Source of the DNA: Penelope pileata
Taxonomy: Eukaryota > Chordata > Aves > Galliformes > Cracidae
Direction of reading: 5' to 3'
Assembly (NCBI GenBank): GCA_013396635.1
Contig: WBMW01000009.1
Coordinates: 96,630 to 160,629 of the forward strand
Length of the DNA: 64,000 nt
A program made the position numbers and the translations under genes. Below the pieces are notes generated by a model. It searched no databases, was not told the DNA's origin, and saw only the letters and a list, made by a program, of their open reading frames with translations. Positions 36,368 to 48,000 of this stretch are shown one piece after another. How positions within the stretch are numbered: position 1 is the stretch's first letter; every line of letters begins with the position of its first letter.

Positions 36368-36987
36368 GTTTCCTGTTCTCAGAAGCACCTAGTGAAGGGC
36401 TCTGAATACCAGGAGAGAATGCTGTAGGACTCCTGGTGATTCAGGCAAAGCTTCTAACAAAAAAAAAAAAAAAAGAAAAAAGAAAAGCAAAGCACAAGCT
36501 GTTCTACCTTAGTGGAACATTTAAGAACACATCAGTCAAAAAGCCTTGCTGCAGCTATTTGCCCCCTTCTTTAGGCTCCACAGAAACATAACCAAGTGTT
36601 TTGGACAAGAAATGCCTCACTTGAGATTTATCTGTTGTGGGAGAATTCCATGGGTCATCTCAAGCGGTATTGGCAGAGCACAGCAGTTTTCTGAAACAAC
36701 TGCTTTTTATAGAGAGAGCATTAAGCGATGCTATTAGCACTTTACAAGGGTGGGTTATTTCCCTTGCCCTCCCCTTGAGCACCAGTAGCCTCAAACAGGG
36801 AAAAACTGAAGCACGTAATACGAGTGAGAGCACCACAGCCCAGAAGCAGGCAGGCAAGTGTCAACACCACAGCTACAACCCAGGCAAAATCTTGTGATTT
36901 CAGACCTGTCTTTATTCTGTTCATTCCTCTGCTTTTATTATTTTAGCTTTACTCCCCCACAGAACCCAGGCGTGTACAGCCATGCAG

Positions 36988-37022
36988 CACACACAAATAC
37001 ACACACTTACACACGTGTGTAT
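36988..37022. repeat. CA-rich microsatellite
   Basis: An imperfect CACACA repeat with interspersed AAAT and CTT is followed by GTGTGT. Confidence 0.6.
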
Positions 37023-38139
37023 TTGACTCTTTCTTTCTCGTGGTCTTTGAGCGCTTTTAATCAGCTTGGGAAAAAGAGTAAGAGCCCCCAAAAGACAAAG
37101 CTGTTTGCTTGTTTGTTTCCCATGGAGCCCTTAGCACAGTGAGCACTGATAGCTTCCAGAGGCTGAAGCAACAACTATGAAGGGATGACCTGTAGTATGG
37201 TCTCTTATCACAGTTGCTAATGCTACAAACAAACAAGCCAGACACCCAGGAACACAGCACTGGCTGAAGGACAGGGGAATAAGAAGACACATTTACTTGC
37301 TTTCTGCTCCAGCTGATATTTTCTGGAAATCAGACGGAGGAGGTGATGGCCACACACATGGCACCGACAGCCACGCAGCGAGGGAGGCCAGCTCCCAGGG
37401 TCAGCGTGAGCCCCATCTCATCCTCCTGCTCTGAAACAGCTGGGCAGCTTCAGCAGTTTCTCTTACAACCGGCATGCGATGCTAATCCCACATGCTGATC
37501 ACCTCATTAAAGGCTTACCCTAAATGAAGCCAACAACACAGGTTAATTGGTGCTCTGTGTCCGTGTTATCTCAGCACCGCTCTGCACGCCGGGCCAGCCC
37601 AAGGGCTGCAGGTGATGTGAGCCTGGCAGCTTCCTGGCGTGTGTCCAGGCTTAGCGTATTGATCACCACAAACATTTAAGGGATGTTTATGAGACAAGAT
37701 GATCACATTTTTGGTAGTATAAGCCAAAAGCATAAACTCAAGAAATGGAGGGACCCGACTGGCAAGGCCTTTGCTGAAAACCTTTCAGCCGAGACACAGT
37801 TCATTGACATTCCATGAAATCCTCTCGTTGCTGGGGTACATCAGGGCTCTGCCCAGCCAGGTGCTTGTGCCTGAGTGCCTCAGCGTGCGGGATGGCTTCG
37901 TCTGCTCGCCACAAAGGCAGCACGGATTGACCATAACCAACAGCTGACCTGGCTTGGTGGGAGCACAGCACTCACTGGGAACCATCAGCACCTTCATGGG
38001 AGGGAGGAGAGCACTGAGCACCCAGCATGGGCTCTTCCCCAACAAACCAAGGGAGCCAGGCTGAGGGGAGGCCTCGCCGCCCTGCAGCCACCTGGAAGCG
38101 AGAACGTGACATGAGGCGGGACGCAAGGAAACGGCCTCA

Positions 38140-38408
38140 GGCGACAAGTGACAGGGTGTGAGGAAACAGCCCCAGGCTGCACCAGGGGAGGTTTAAGCTG
38201 GGCATTAGGAACGGTTTCCTCACAGGAGGGTGGGTAGGTGTTGGGACGGGCTGCACCAGGAGGCGCTGAGTCCCCATCACGAGGTGCTGAGATGTGTGGA
38301 GGTGGCACTTCGGGACATGGCTTACCAGTGGACGTGCAGTGTCAGCTAACAGATGGACCTGGCGAGCTGGAAGGCCCTCTCCAACCTAAGCGGGCCTGCG
38401 GTTCTGTC
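38140..38408 (+). mobile_element. CR1 LINE 3' region, diverged
   Basis: Blocks GGGGAGGTTTAAGCTGGGCA, TTAGGAACGGTTTCCTCACA, GGTGGCACTTCGGGACATGG and CCCTCTCCAACCTAAGCGGG match CR1 order. The terminal tail is worn (GGTTCTGTCAG). Confidence 0.85.
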
Positions 38409-38495
38409 AGAACGCCCCGTCCCCACATCACCAACCCCACACACTGACAGAGTCCCGGCTCAGCCCGCCACCGCCCCAACCCACCGCGGGGGCTC

Positions 38496-38513
38496 CTGGG
38501 AGTGGTAGTCTGC
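38496..38513 (-). promoter_or_regulatory. ZNF143/THAP11-type motif, minus strand
   Basis: The minus strand reads GCAGACTACCACTCCCAG, close to the SBF/ZNF143 consensus ACTACANNTCCCAG. Such motifs usually sit within 100-200 bp of housekeeping transcription starts. Confidence 0.5.
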
Positions 38514-38547
38514 GCCGCCCGCACCGCCCACTCCCAGAGGACTCCCC

Positions 38548-38876
38548 NNNNNNNNNNNNNNNNNNNNNNNNNNNNNNNNNNNNNNNNNNNNNNNNNNNNN
38601 NNNNNNNNNNNNNNNNNNNNNNNNNNNNNNNNNNNNNNNNNNNNNNNNNNNNNNNNNNNNNNNNNNNNNNNNNNNNNNNNNNNNNNNNNNNNNNNNNNNN
38701 NNNNNNNNNNNNNNNNNNNNNNNNNNNNNNNNNNNNNNNNNNNNNNNNNNNNNNNNNNNNNNNNNNNNNNNNNNNNNNNNNNNNNNNNNNNNNNNNNNNN
38801 NNNNNNNNNNNNNNNNNNNNNNNNNNNNNNNNNNNNNNNNNNNNNNNNNNNNNNNNNNNNNNNNNNNNNNNNNNNN
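38548..38876. other. Assembly gap, 329 N
   Basis: The bases are unknown. Both edges carry the same 10-mer GAGGACTCCC (38537-38546 and 38877-38886), so the real gap may be a tandem array or an unmerged contig overlap. Confidence 0.98.
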
Positions 38877-38980
38877 GAGGACTCCCAATCCCAGCATCCC
38901 CCGCGCCTAGCCCCCCCGCCCGCAGCCTGCCGGGCCCGCAGTCCACACAGGCAGCCCGCGGGCAGGCGGCGCCGGGCGGG

Positions 38981-39000
38981 AACTACAGCTCCCAGTAGGC
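38981..39000 (+). promoter_or_regulatory. ZNF143/THAP11-type motif, plus strand
   Basis: AACTACAGCTCCCAGTAGGC fits the ACTACANNTCCCAGNANGC consensus very closely. A weaker relative (AATCCCAGCATCCC) lies at 38887-38900. Confidence 0.6.
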
Positions 39001-39351
39001 AGCGTGGCGCGGCTTCCCCGCCCCGCTTCCCCTCGGCGCCGTGTTGTTGCGCCCGGCCCGCCCCTCCCCTCTCCCGGTGCCGCGGCCGAGCTCGGTGTCC
39101 CAGGGCGGGCGGCGGGGCGGCGGCTCCGTGCGCCAGGGCCCGGCATGGCGCCGCCCAGCGCNCGGCCTGGCTGGGGTCTGACCCACCGGCTGTGAGGGGA
39201 GGGGTCCCTGGGCCTTCCCTGGGGAGCTCTGCGCTTCTGGGGAGGCAGGGACAGCCCGTCAGCCCCTTGGTGCTCTGGGGAGAGTGGGGTGGAAGTGGGG
39301 CCAGGGAGCAGCGTTGGCAGGCTGTGGTGGGTGCACCTTATGGACTGGGTG

Positions 39352-40087
39352 TGATGGAGCCCTCAGCACAGGGGGCATGGAGATGTTGGAGTGTGTCCAG
39401 AGAAGGGCACAAAAATGACCCCAGGGTGGAGCACCTGCCCTGCGAGGACAGGCTGAGAGCTGGGGCTGTGCAGCCTGGGGAAGAGGAGGCTCTGGGGAGA
39501 CCTGAGAGCAGCCTTTCCTGTCTAAAGGGTGGCTATGAGAAAAAGGGGACAGAGTCTTTAGCAGGGTCTGGGGTGACAGGACAAGGGGAAATGGTTTCAA
39601 ACTGAAAGAGGGCAGATTTAGGTTGGATGATATGTGAGAAGTCTTTTACAATAAGGGTGGTGNCCCCAGGGTGGAGCACCTGCCCTGCGAGGACAGGCTG
39701 AGAGCTGGGGCTGTGCAGCCTGGGGAAGAGGAGGCTCTGGGGAGACCTGAGAGCAGCCTTTCCTGTCTAAAGGGTGGCTATGAGAAAAAGGGGACAGAGT
39801 CTTTAGCAGGGTCTGGGGTGACAGGACAAGGGGAAATGGTTTCAAACTGAAAGAGGGCAGATTTAGGTTGGATGATATGTGAGAAGTCTTTTACAATAAG
39901 GGTGGTGAAGCACTGGCACAGGTTGCCCAGAGAAGTGGTGGATGCATCATCCCCGGAGACACTCAAGGTCAGGCTGGGGGGGCTCAGGGCAACCTGAGCT
40001 GTGGATGTCCCTGTTCATTGCAGGGGAGCTGGACCCAGTGACCTTTAAAGGTCCCTTCCAACTGAAATGGTGCTATGACTCTGTAAT
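39352..40087 (+). mobile_element. CR1 LINE 3' region, containing a perfect 244-bp duplication
   Basis: CR1 blocks in order include GGAGTGTGTCCAGAGAAGGG, GGAGCACCTGCCCTGCGAGG, GTTGCCCAGAGAAGTGGTGG and GTCCCTTCCAACTGAAATGG, then a CTATGACTCTGT tail. The duplicated part is listed separately and probably artefactual. Confidence 0.93.
39419..39907 (+). repeat. Perfect 244-bp direct repeat across one N
   Basis: 39419-39662 and 39664-39907 read identically over 244 bases by eye, with only an N (39663) between them. Absence of any divergence in an old CR1 copy argues for overlapping contig ends placed side by side. Confidence 0.9.
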
Positions 40088-43000
40088 GGTACCCTGGGGG
40101 AAATGGTGCCCGTAGCCCTAATGCACAGGGGGCAGTGGGACGTGGCACTGGGCACAGAACCCTTCTGAGGGGGGTGGCGGCCTCTGTGGATGTCTTAAAT
40201 CCTGTTGTCATGATGGCATTTTCTTCAGAGGATGTGGAAAGATGATGTCATTCATGACTTGGGACTAAAAGCTGAACCACGTGGGTGGTATTGGCTCGAA
40301 TCTTTTTTCTTCTGAATTTTCCTTTGGGGTCTGTTTGATAATTGGCAGATGTCAGTGCTGAATGCAGATCTCAAGCTGTGTTTTGTGAGAGCTCTTGGTG
40401 TTTTAATCCCCTGTTTCTAGGGGTAGTACTATAGCACTAAAAGCTTCAGTGGTTTGAGATGATGCTTTCTTCAAACCCTTTCTGATTTAAAATTGATTTG
40501 CAATGCATCTTGGTTTGCATGCTGCCTTTCACATGAACTGTTTCCCCAAAGTGCTTGTGGAATTAAATGCAAATATAGTGCCTGAATGAGTCATAGAACA
40601 GGGAGAGAAAGGAAAGGACTAGGACAGGAGCCTGTCTGCTTAGGGCTGGGAACCGAGCTCTGTAGCTGCAGAGTGGTTGCTCCGGAGCTTTTTTTGTACA
40701 CAGCATTCAGTAGTGGAGACTATCACAGTTCCAATCATCTAATCTGCACATCAGGCAAATGTCAGGCATTCTCAGATTTTGTCATACTGTAGCTCTGTTT
40801 GATGCTGAAATAGGGAAGCAGTCTGTGTCATCTGTGCCTTGGGTGTCTTCTGGGATCTTGGTTGGACCCCATAATCTGTTTAATTGGGGCTTCCTGGAAG
40901 AGCAGAGAATTGCCCTGAGATCCTGTAGGCCAAGTCTGGAGGAGTGATGAGGAGGTACTGTGAAAGTCAAGAGACCACAGGACTTGGATTGGGATGTCAG
41001 GGCCTTGACTTGTGGATTTCTTATCTGTTGCTGATGTGCTGGGTTACCTTAGGCAAATCCCTAACCTGCTTTACCTCCGTGCCTCTGCCTCCTGCCCAGG
41101 CCAGTTAGGTGCTCTCTCTGCTCCCGTTGACCTTTGCTGTGTACATACAGCACAGCGGGCCTCTGGGCTTTGCTGGGAGCTCTACCTGCTAGGTGATGTA
41201 TTTGCATTGCAATGTTCAAATTTCTGAGTCCAGCTGTGTTTCCAGGTTTGTTGTTCCTTTGTGTGACCTTGAGAAAGCCTCTCCAGCTCTCTGTCTATTG
41301 CTTTACTACCTTGAAGCAGAAGAATGCTATCAGTGAAGCAAGTTGGGAGTCTCAGACAACAGATGATATTTGTAGTTCATATTTCACAACGTTGAGCAGG
41401 AATTTCTCTCTTGCTTACTCTCCAGAAGTTTGAAACTGTCTCAGGATCAGCAGTTGAAGAGAAGCGTGCACTCATTTCATATAGACAGGGAAATGTCTGT
41501 GTGAAATGTTTCCAGATCAAAAGCTGATTTTCCTAAAGAGAGCTCAGTGCCTGCTGCAGGCACCTCTGGTTCTGGCCCAGAGGTTAATGTGTAGCATGCA
41601 ACGAGTAGGGCTGCTGGGTGGGAAGCTGGGAAGGAGAGGAGGCAATGAAGAAAGGGAGGTCAGGAGCTGAGGTTTATTAAAACCAACTTCCTCCTTCAGC
41701 TGTGTTTGGCAAAGGAAAATGTTTGTTTGGCTGGTTAGGAAGGAGGCAGAAGTAATACTGAATGCTGCTGTAGTTCCATCTAAATCCCTGGAGGCTGCCC
41801 AACTCCCAGTCAGCTCCAGCTCTTGAAGTAACGTGGCCCAGAAAGGGACTTGACAATCTTTTTGTTACACCCTTCTTCCATATCAAATGACTGTGATCCT
41901 GCCCAGGCAGAGAAGCTCTCCCTTCAAACAGGGTGTGAGCAGCTCTCTGTTTTGTGCTGCAGATGCAGGTGTGTCTCTTGCTGGTGATGCTGAAAACAAC
42001 TGTTCTGAGAGTGAGTTCCATGGAGGGCACATGGCTGGTGGATTGTCCTTGTCCCTCTCCTACTTGTTTTCTCTTCTTTCTGTGTGTGCTGCCTGACTCG
42101 GAGCCATCTCTAGCATCTGACTGCTCTCACTGAGGAGAAACAACACGAGACCTGCTCCAGAAGTAACTGACTTTTGGTCAAAGAGGTGCAGTGAGGTGGT
42201 CATCCCTTGAAGGCCTCATCCATTTCTGTACAAGAAGGGGCAACAGTCACATAGCGCTTCTGGCAGCGGCCTGGAGCTCTGCAGTGCTGGTGGGGTCTGT
42301 GAATGTCAAAGAAAATGGAAAGATCCCAAGTTGGTGAACAGTTGCAAAGTTGGCAGGTGCTTTGGGTTATCCGTGATTGTTTGTGCAGGTGTGGGGTGTT
42401 TCATCTGGCTTCTGTTACTTTCTACTAATGAGGTTTTTCAGGTGTGTTTGTAGCTTTGCAGCTCTGGTGCCTACAATTGAACAGTTCTGGCCTTGTTCCT
42501 TCTGCTTGCTCAACAGATTTCCACGTGCATTCCAGTCCAGGATACAGAAGGATAACCAAATATCAGAGCTGTACAGTTTTCCTGAGTTAATTGGGCAAAG
42601 TTTTCTTGCACTTGTCGTGGTCTGTCTCCTTCACCACCCCTGCCTGAACTGCTTAGTTCCTCAGAAAGCACCATAAACCAACATCAAAGTGTGGATGCTT
42701 GTGCAGGAATGACAGAGTCCGGATCACAAAATGCTGGCTGTCCAAAGAGCTGCCTGCAGCAGCCAGTGCTCTTCTGTTTTATGTCCTGTTCTTGAAGAGT
42801 TTCAGTCCCAATTCCTTGATGTGCCATGCAAGGCCGAGAAGGGGAGCTGTGGCTTATACCTTGTCATTTCTTTTCTCTTAGAAAAATGATGTAGGTGGGA
42901 GAAGGAGGTTTCCTTGCAGGCCTGCTGCCCTGCAGGATTCATGCTGAGCCAGGTGCTGCTGCGAGATGATCCTCTTTCTCTCCCTGGTGCCTGGCATGGC

Positions 43001-43735
43001 TGATGTGCTGAGTGGCATTTCTCCAGAGCAGCAGGTGCCTGAGCAAGGCAGCCCCTGGGTCACCTTGCTGCCCCTTCCTGTCAAGGTGCCTGAGATTTGG
43101 GAACTTGTCTGGCCTTCTGTGAGCCTGCACTAGCCAGACTGCTCCCTCCTGCACTGCAGCTGTTGTTCTTGTGTTGGCTTCTGGCGTTTCTCAAGCTCAG
43201 ATCTTCCTTCCCTTCACCCTCTCCAGTCTGTTATGTATCTCCAGCTCCTTTCATCTCTGCCTGTCCCCTCCAGTCTGTTTCCAGTGTGCTTGTTCAAATC
43301 CAGCCTGTTTGGGCGTTGCCATGGATGCAGAAGGATATTTGGTCGTCCCTCTGTATCTTGGGCTGGAAGGCACGTGGAAATCCAGCTGAGTGAGCTGGCT
43401 GTAAAGCTCACTCCCTGCAGTGATGCACTGGGCACAGAAGGCAAACAGTGTGTGATGACTGCCTGGTTAATCATTAGGCAGCACCCAGGGCTGCTTGGTG
43501 GTGGCCAGCTGCTAGAACCTGGTATTCAGTGCAAAAACACAGCTGTCCTCTGCTCAGATAAAATCTCTGCCCAGCTCAAGGTCCTTGCGAGGGAGTGGTC
43601 CCTCTGGGTGACGTGTGGGAGGTGAGACCGGGTGGTTCTGGGTGTGGAAAACTCACTGTAACCACTTGTCTGCTCCCTCTACATCAGGCTGTATTTGCCA
43701 GATTTTTTTTCCTTTAAACTAGACTTTTCTACCTT

Positions 43736-43753
43736 TTTAAAAAAAAAAAAAAA
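43736..43753. repeat. Poly-A run
   Basis: A simple A run in the STK25 upstream intron. Confidence 0.7.
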
Positions 43754-44771
43754 TCACAAGGAGCCTTTTAATAGCATGAAGCAGAGCAGGCCCTCCTGGT
43801 CTGCAGCTGGACAGAAGGAAATAGCATCAGAAAATGACTCTTCCTCCCCTCATTGTCCGTGTTCTTGTGGAAGAGATACCTTGGAAGCCCAGGTGCTGTT
43901 AGTGTTTCTCTGGTGGTGGTGTTAGCAGCTCCCCAGTTGGCATGCTTATCTAATGAGGGGAATGCTATTCACTCTGGGTGTGCCAGCCCGAGGAGGCTGT
44001 TCCAGGAGAGCAGGTCTGCAGGGGGTGTCCACGCAGCTCCATCTCCTCTGGGGCGGGCAGAGGCCTCAGCTCCATGCGACTGAACTTCTGAGAGGCACGA
44101 GGCTCTGTCTGCAGGCAGAGGAGAGAGCTGGGCTGGGTCTTCAGGCTGCAGCAAACGCAGCTGATGTGAATTGGTATTTATGTCACCGGAGTTATTTCAC
44201 CCTCCAAACAAGTAGGGGAGGGTGAAAATCTTTCCAGTCATGCAAATATTTGAATGCAGTGTGGGAAACATCCTTGTGAACTTCTGATGGCCTCTGATTT
44301 GTGCCCATTTTCTCATCCCAGTCTTCAAACAGAGGCTGGTTCTGGTGCACCTCACCTGCCTTTTGCTCAGGTGTGGGTGAGTGCTTGCTCATGGAGCTGG
44401 TTTGGCCCCAGTTTGGTGCCTGCAGTGGAGCTGCCGACCACATCACTCCTGTCCCAGATGAGATGCTGCTTTCTGTAGGGGTGGATCCTGCTGATGTTCT
44501 CCTTCCTGGCCTTTGTCCTGTTCCTGCCCTGCTATGGTCTGCAGGGGTGGAAAGCCCATGTGAAAGCCTGCTTCAGCTCCCATCTAGGGCATGTTCTGTG
44601 ATAGTTTCTCAGCAGGTGGGGACCACGTAGGGGCCAGGTGAGCTTCAGGTGAATTAAACAACACAAGATGCAGAGACAGGAGATGGGAGGAAAACACATC
44701 TGAGTACACATGGTGCTCTGCAGGCTGCTGCAGGACTCGCTGACTTGTGCTCTCTCTCCCTCCTGGTTTAG

Positions 44772-45002
44772 CACTCCAGGGTGGATCCTGAGGAGCTGTT
44801 CACCAAGCTGGAGCGGATCGGCAAAGGATCGTTTGGTGAAGTGTATAAAGGGATCGACAACCGCACCAAGGAGGTGGTTGCTATCAAGATCATAGATCTG
44901 GAGGAGGCTGAGGATGAAATTGAGGACATTCAGCAGGAGATCACGGTCCTCAGCCAGTGTGACAGTCCCTACATCACCCGGTACTATGGCTCCTACTTGA
45001 AG
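44772..45002 (+). CDS. STK25: STK25 exon: N-lobe
   Basis: It encodes HSRVDPEELFTKLERIGKGS and onward to SPYITRYYGSYLK (77 codons, both ends on codon boundaries). It holds the glycine-rich loop, the VAIK lysine and the helix-C glutamate. The acceptor is CTCCTGGTTTAG and the donor is GTAGGACA. Confidence 0.97.
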
Positions 45003-48000
45003 GTAGGACAAAGCCGTGGCAATTCTCCTGCCAGCAGTCTGGGGATGGGGTTGGGCCTCTGGGGGACCTGCAGCTGGTGGTGGCAAACAGTGCTGCCCAG
45101 GTGCCCGGTCTGTGGGAGGCAGTGGGGCAGCAGGAGAAGCAGTGGCTCTGCCCACTGCATTTATGTGGTCTTAATGAGGCTGGTCTTTAAGACACTTGCA
45201 GAACACATGGAAACAAGGTTCCCACTGTGGTCCCAAGAGCAGGGCACTTCATTGAAGAGCAAACTTCTCACTGAAGAGGCAGGTCTCTCCCTGGTTTGAT
45301 CATCCTTGAAAGGAAATTTGTGGAATGGTTTTTGGAAATACTAGAGTTTTAAGGTAGTACCACCGAGGGTTTTATGGTTGTAGGAAGGATCCAGGCTGCC
45401 TCTGGAGATCATAGGAGCTTGAAACCATGCCCACTGTGATCTTGTGATACTACTTCCCACCCCCTTTTGCTCCCAGACATAATGTAGCACCAGTAACTTT
45501 TGGGAACATGGCATGTGGAAAAGGGAATATGCTGTTCTGAGGGGAAATGCCCGTTTCTCTGGTTTCCAGTGGGAGCTCAGAGCACTCCCAGTACCACAGA
45601 CCTTCCTGGAGTTTTTCACAATGAAATGCTCCTGCCCAAAACCTGAGCTGCTCTCTGGGTAGTGCTGCTCATGTCATCACTGCCTTGAAAAAGCTGCCAG
45701 AGCAGCCTTTCCAGAGCAGTGAGTGTTCCCAGTGGATGGCTTGAAAGCTTCAAGCCTGTTTGACTTCCTCTGCAAGCCAGCCTGCAGGCAGGTATGGGGC
45801 AGCACTTACATATTAAGGGCTTGAAGAAGTGATGAAAAGAACAGGGTCTGAGTCTTTGGAGGAGTGGTGGAGCAATGAGGTGATATTGCTTCCACTGAAA
45901 ACAGGGTCAGGAATCCCCAGTGGAAGCTCTTAGTGGTGATGCCAGCTGCTGGAGGTGTGTATAACACTGGGCCTGTAGCACAGCAATTCTTGAGCTCTTT
46001 AGGTTCTGATTATTCCTCACATATTTTTCAAAAGCAATAATGCATTTTCTCAGCCTTCTGCCAAAACCAGCAAGAAGGCTGTGGCTTTGTAGACGTGCTG
46101 CTTATCTCCTAGCAGAAGCTCAGTCTGGAAGTCTCTTCTCTGGGGAGGAAGAGTATCTTGCTTACCATACCCTTCAAACTGGAATCCTATTAATGTGATC
46201 AAAAGCTGCAGAGCTCCTCTGTTACTGGCAAGATGTGCTAGGATCTGTTGGAGTGATGTTGGCTGGCTCCAGCCTGAAAATATGCTTATTTCTGTGGGCT
46301 GTGCAGTCTGGTGCCTGTAGCAGCACTAAGCTTGCTTAGACAGAACTGGAGACGGAGAGAAAAATGTTGGGGGCAGGAGCAGGTCCTCTGTCTCTGAGCT
46401 GTGGTGTGCAGCATCCCTTGTGTACAGGGGCTGTTCATGTATCTTGCTGCCTCAGGTGTTTCACTCATCTGCCTGATTTTAATGCTGCCTTTGCTCTTGG
46501 ATTGTGCTCTTGTTTGCAGGGCACCAAGCTGTGGATAATCATGGAGTACCTGGGAGGAGGTTCAGCCCTGGACTTGGTAAGTATGTGGTAAGCTCTGGAC
46601 CCTGACAAATCTTGGCCAGAGGTTTACTAAATGCCCACAAGGCAGATGCTGACTTGCTACATACCAACTTGTTGACAGTGCTGTGCCTGCAGGGCAGGCA
46701 GTGCAGGGTGGATGTGCTGGTTATGCGTATCCCAGGACAGAGGGAATGTTTGCACAGAGCTCAGCTGTTGAAGCACAGTTCTCCAGGGTGCTCTGCTGCT
46801 TTGTGGTGGAAAAAGCCAGTGAAACGAAATCTGACAGCAGCAAGTTGTTTTTAAGCAACACAAATCCATAGCTCACCTCACCAAAGTTCTGTGCCTGCAA
46901 GGAGTTTGTGGTATTGTTCAGTGCTTGCATGGTGTCAAGCTCAGCAGGGACCTGGTCTACAGCTGGGGTTTTCAGGTGTTACTAATACTGATGATGTCTA
47001 ACAAGCTACCCTAGACTTTATGGGAATTCAGATGCAGAGTAAACACATGGAAAAAACATTAAGCTATGCTCTATTCTTTCACAGGATTTTGCTTTTTTCC
47101 TTGGGATTATAAAGAACTATATAATATAACCGTAATATAACTTTTTCCAGAGCAGTAATGAAGGTCATATAGTGAAAACTGCTGAGCTAGCACTGAGTTG
47201 GAGAAAGGGTGCAGTAGGGGCATCTATAAGCAATAGAAGAAAGCAGGGCTTGCTCATAGGAGAACTGATTAAAAGGAGAAAGGTTTTGATACAGTACCCC
47301 GTCACCCCACAGCCTGAGGGCAGTTCTCACTGCTCTGTTGCAGTGGTTGAAATCCAGTTCTTACATGCTAACAGAGAGGCTTCATCTGGAGAAACAGTTA
47401 AGATGTTCTGTTCACTAATGTATTTCCAAGTGGGAACAAGAGATGAGCATCCTGCTGGTTGTCTGGGAAGCCTTTAGAAGACTAACAGAAAATCCTCTAG
47501 AAGATTTTCCATGTAATGTTGCCAGGTGCCAAGTCCAGCATTCTGCTTGTAGAGTGATACGTGTGCCAGGCTGGTGCAGTAGGTGCTTCCTGCTGAACGT
47601 GACGTGCTTGACAAAGGCTTCCAAGTAACAAACAGAGAGGCTTGAAAATCCAGGCATCTGTCACCCTCTAAGTCATTCTCCTGTCTTTTTCAGCTGAAGC
47701 CAGGGCCCTTGGAGGAGACTTACATAGCTACCATCCTGAGGGAAATCCTAAAGGGCCTGGATTATCTGCACTCTGAGAGGAAGATCCACAGGGACATCAA
47801 AGGTAAGATTGGAGAGCTCAGCTGTCTGTCTTGTAAGGGATATTCCTAACAGATTCCAAAGTATGATGCAGAACTATTCCGAGAGGTTTCAAAGACTCTT
47901 TCTTAGCCTTGTGTTTCCTGTTGGGTTGCTTGTTTCTGAATCTGGTGCTTCTCATTTTATTACAACTCATGGGTTTGTTTTATTTTTAGGGCATAGAGTA

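Larger units (their letters stand above)
28171..38090. other. Spacer between BOK and STK25, no gene seen
   Basis: The two genes diverge from this 10-kb region. It contains CR1 copies (28431-28690, 36095-36367), GACA/GGCA repeats near 32881 and a CA repeat near 36990. I see no exon-like conserved protein sequence; the open frames are short and overlap on both strands. Confidence 0.6.
38410..39240 (+). promoter_or_regulatory. STK25: CpG island, probable STK25 promoter, with assembly gap
   Basis: The sequence flanking the N gap is very G+C- and CpG-rich (for example 38990-39180). It is the only such island between BOK and the STK25 exons and lies 5.5 kb upstream of the first visible STK25 exon. 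It contains ZNF143/THAP11-type motifs in both orientations. The first exon of STK25, and perhaps its start codon, may lie in the gap. Confidence 0.6.
39241..44771 (+). other. STK25: STK25 upstream intron(s), no exon confirmed
   Basis: Apart from the CR1 copy at 39352-40087, no recognisable coding sequence is visible. I searched for the conserved MAHLRGFANQ-like start and did not find it. An in-frame stop (TAG, 44769-44771) directly precedes exon 44772, so that exon must be spliced to something upstream. Confidence 0.6.

Noticed and set aside
39145..39195. ATGGCGCCGCCC start in the CpG island as the STK25 start codon
   Set aside because: The frame closes after about 17 codons and does not resemble the conserved STK25 N-terminus; an N at 39162 makes it uncertain too.
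38502..39605. 367-codon frame through the N gap
   Set aside because: It is open only because unknown bases were translated as X. The flanks are promoter and CR1 sequence.
43285..43310. GTTCAAATCC tRNA B-box-like sequence
   Set aside because: No matching A box or cloverleaf arms could be built around it.
44532..45155. 207-codon minus-strand frame
   Set aside because: It lies antisense over the first visible STK25 exon and is a shadow of that coding sequence.
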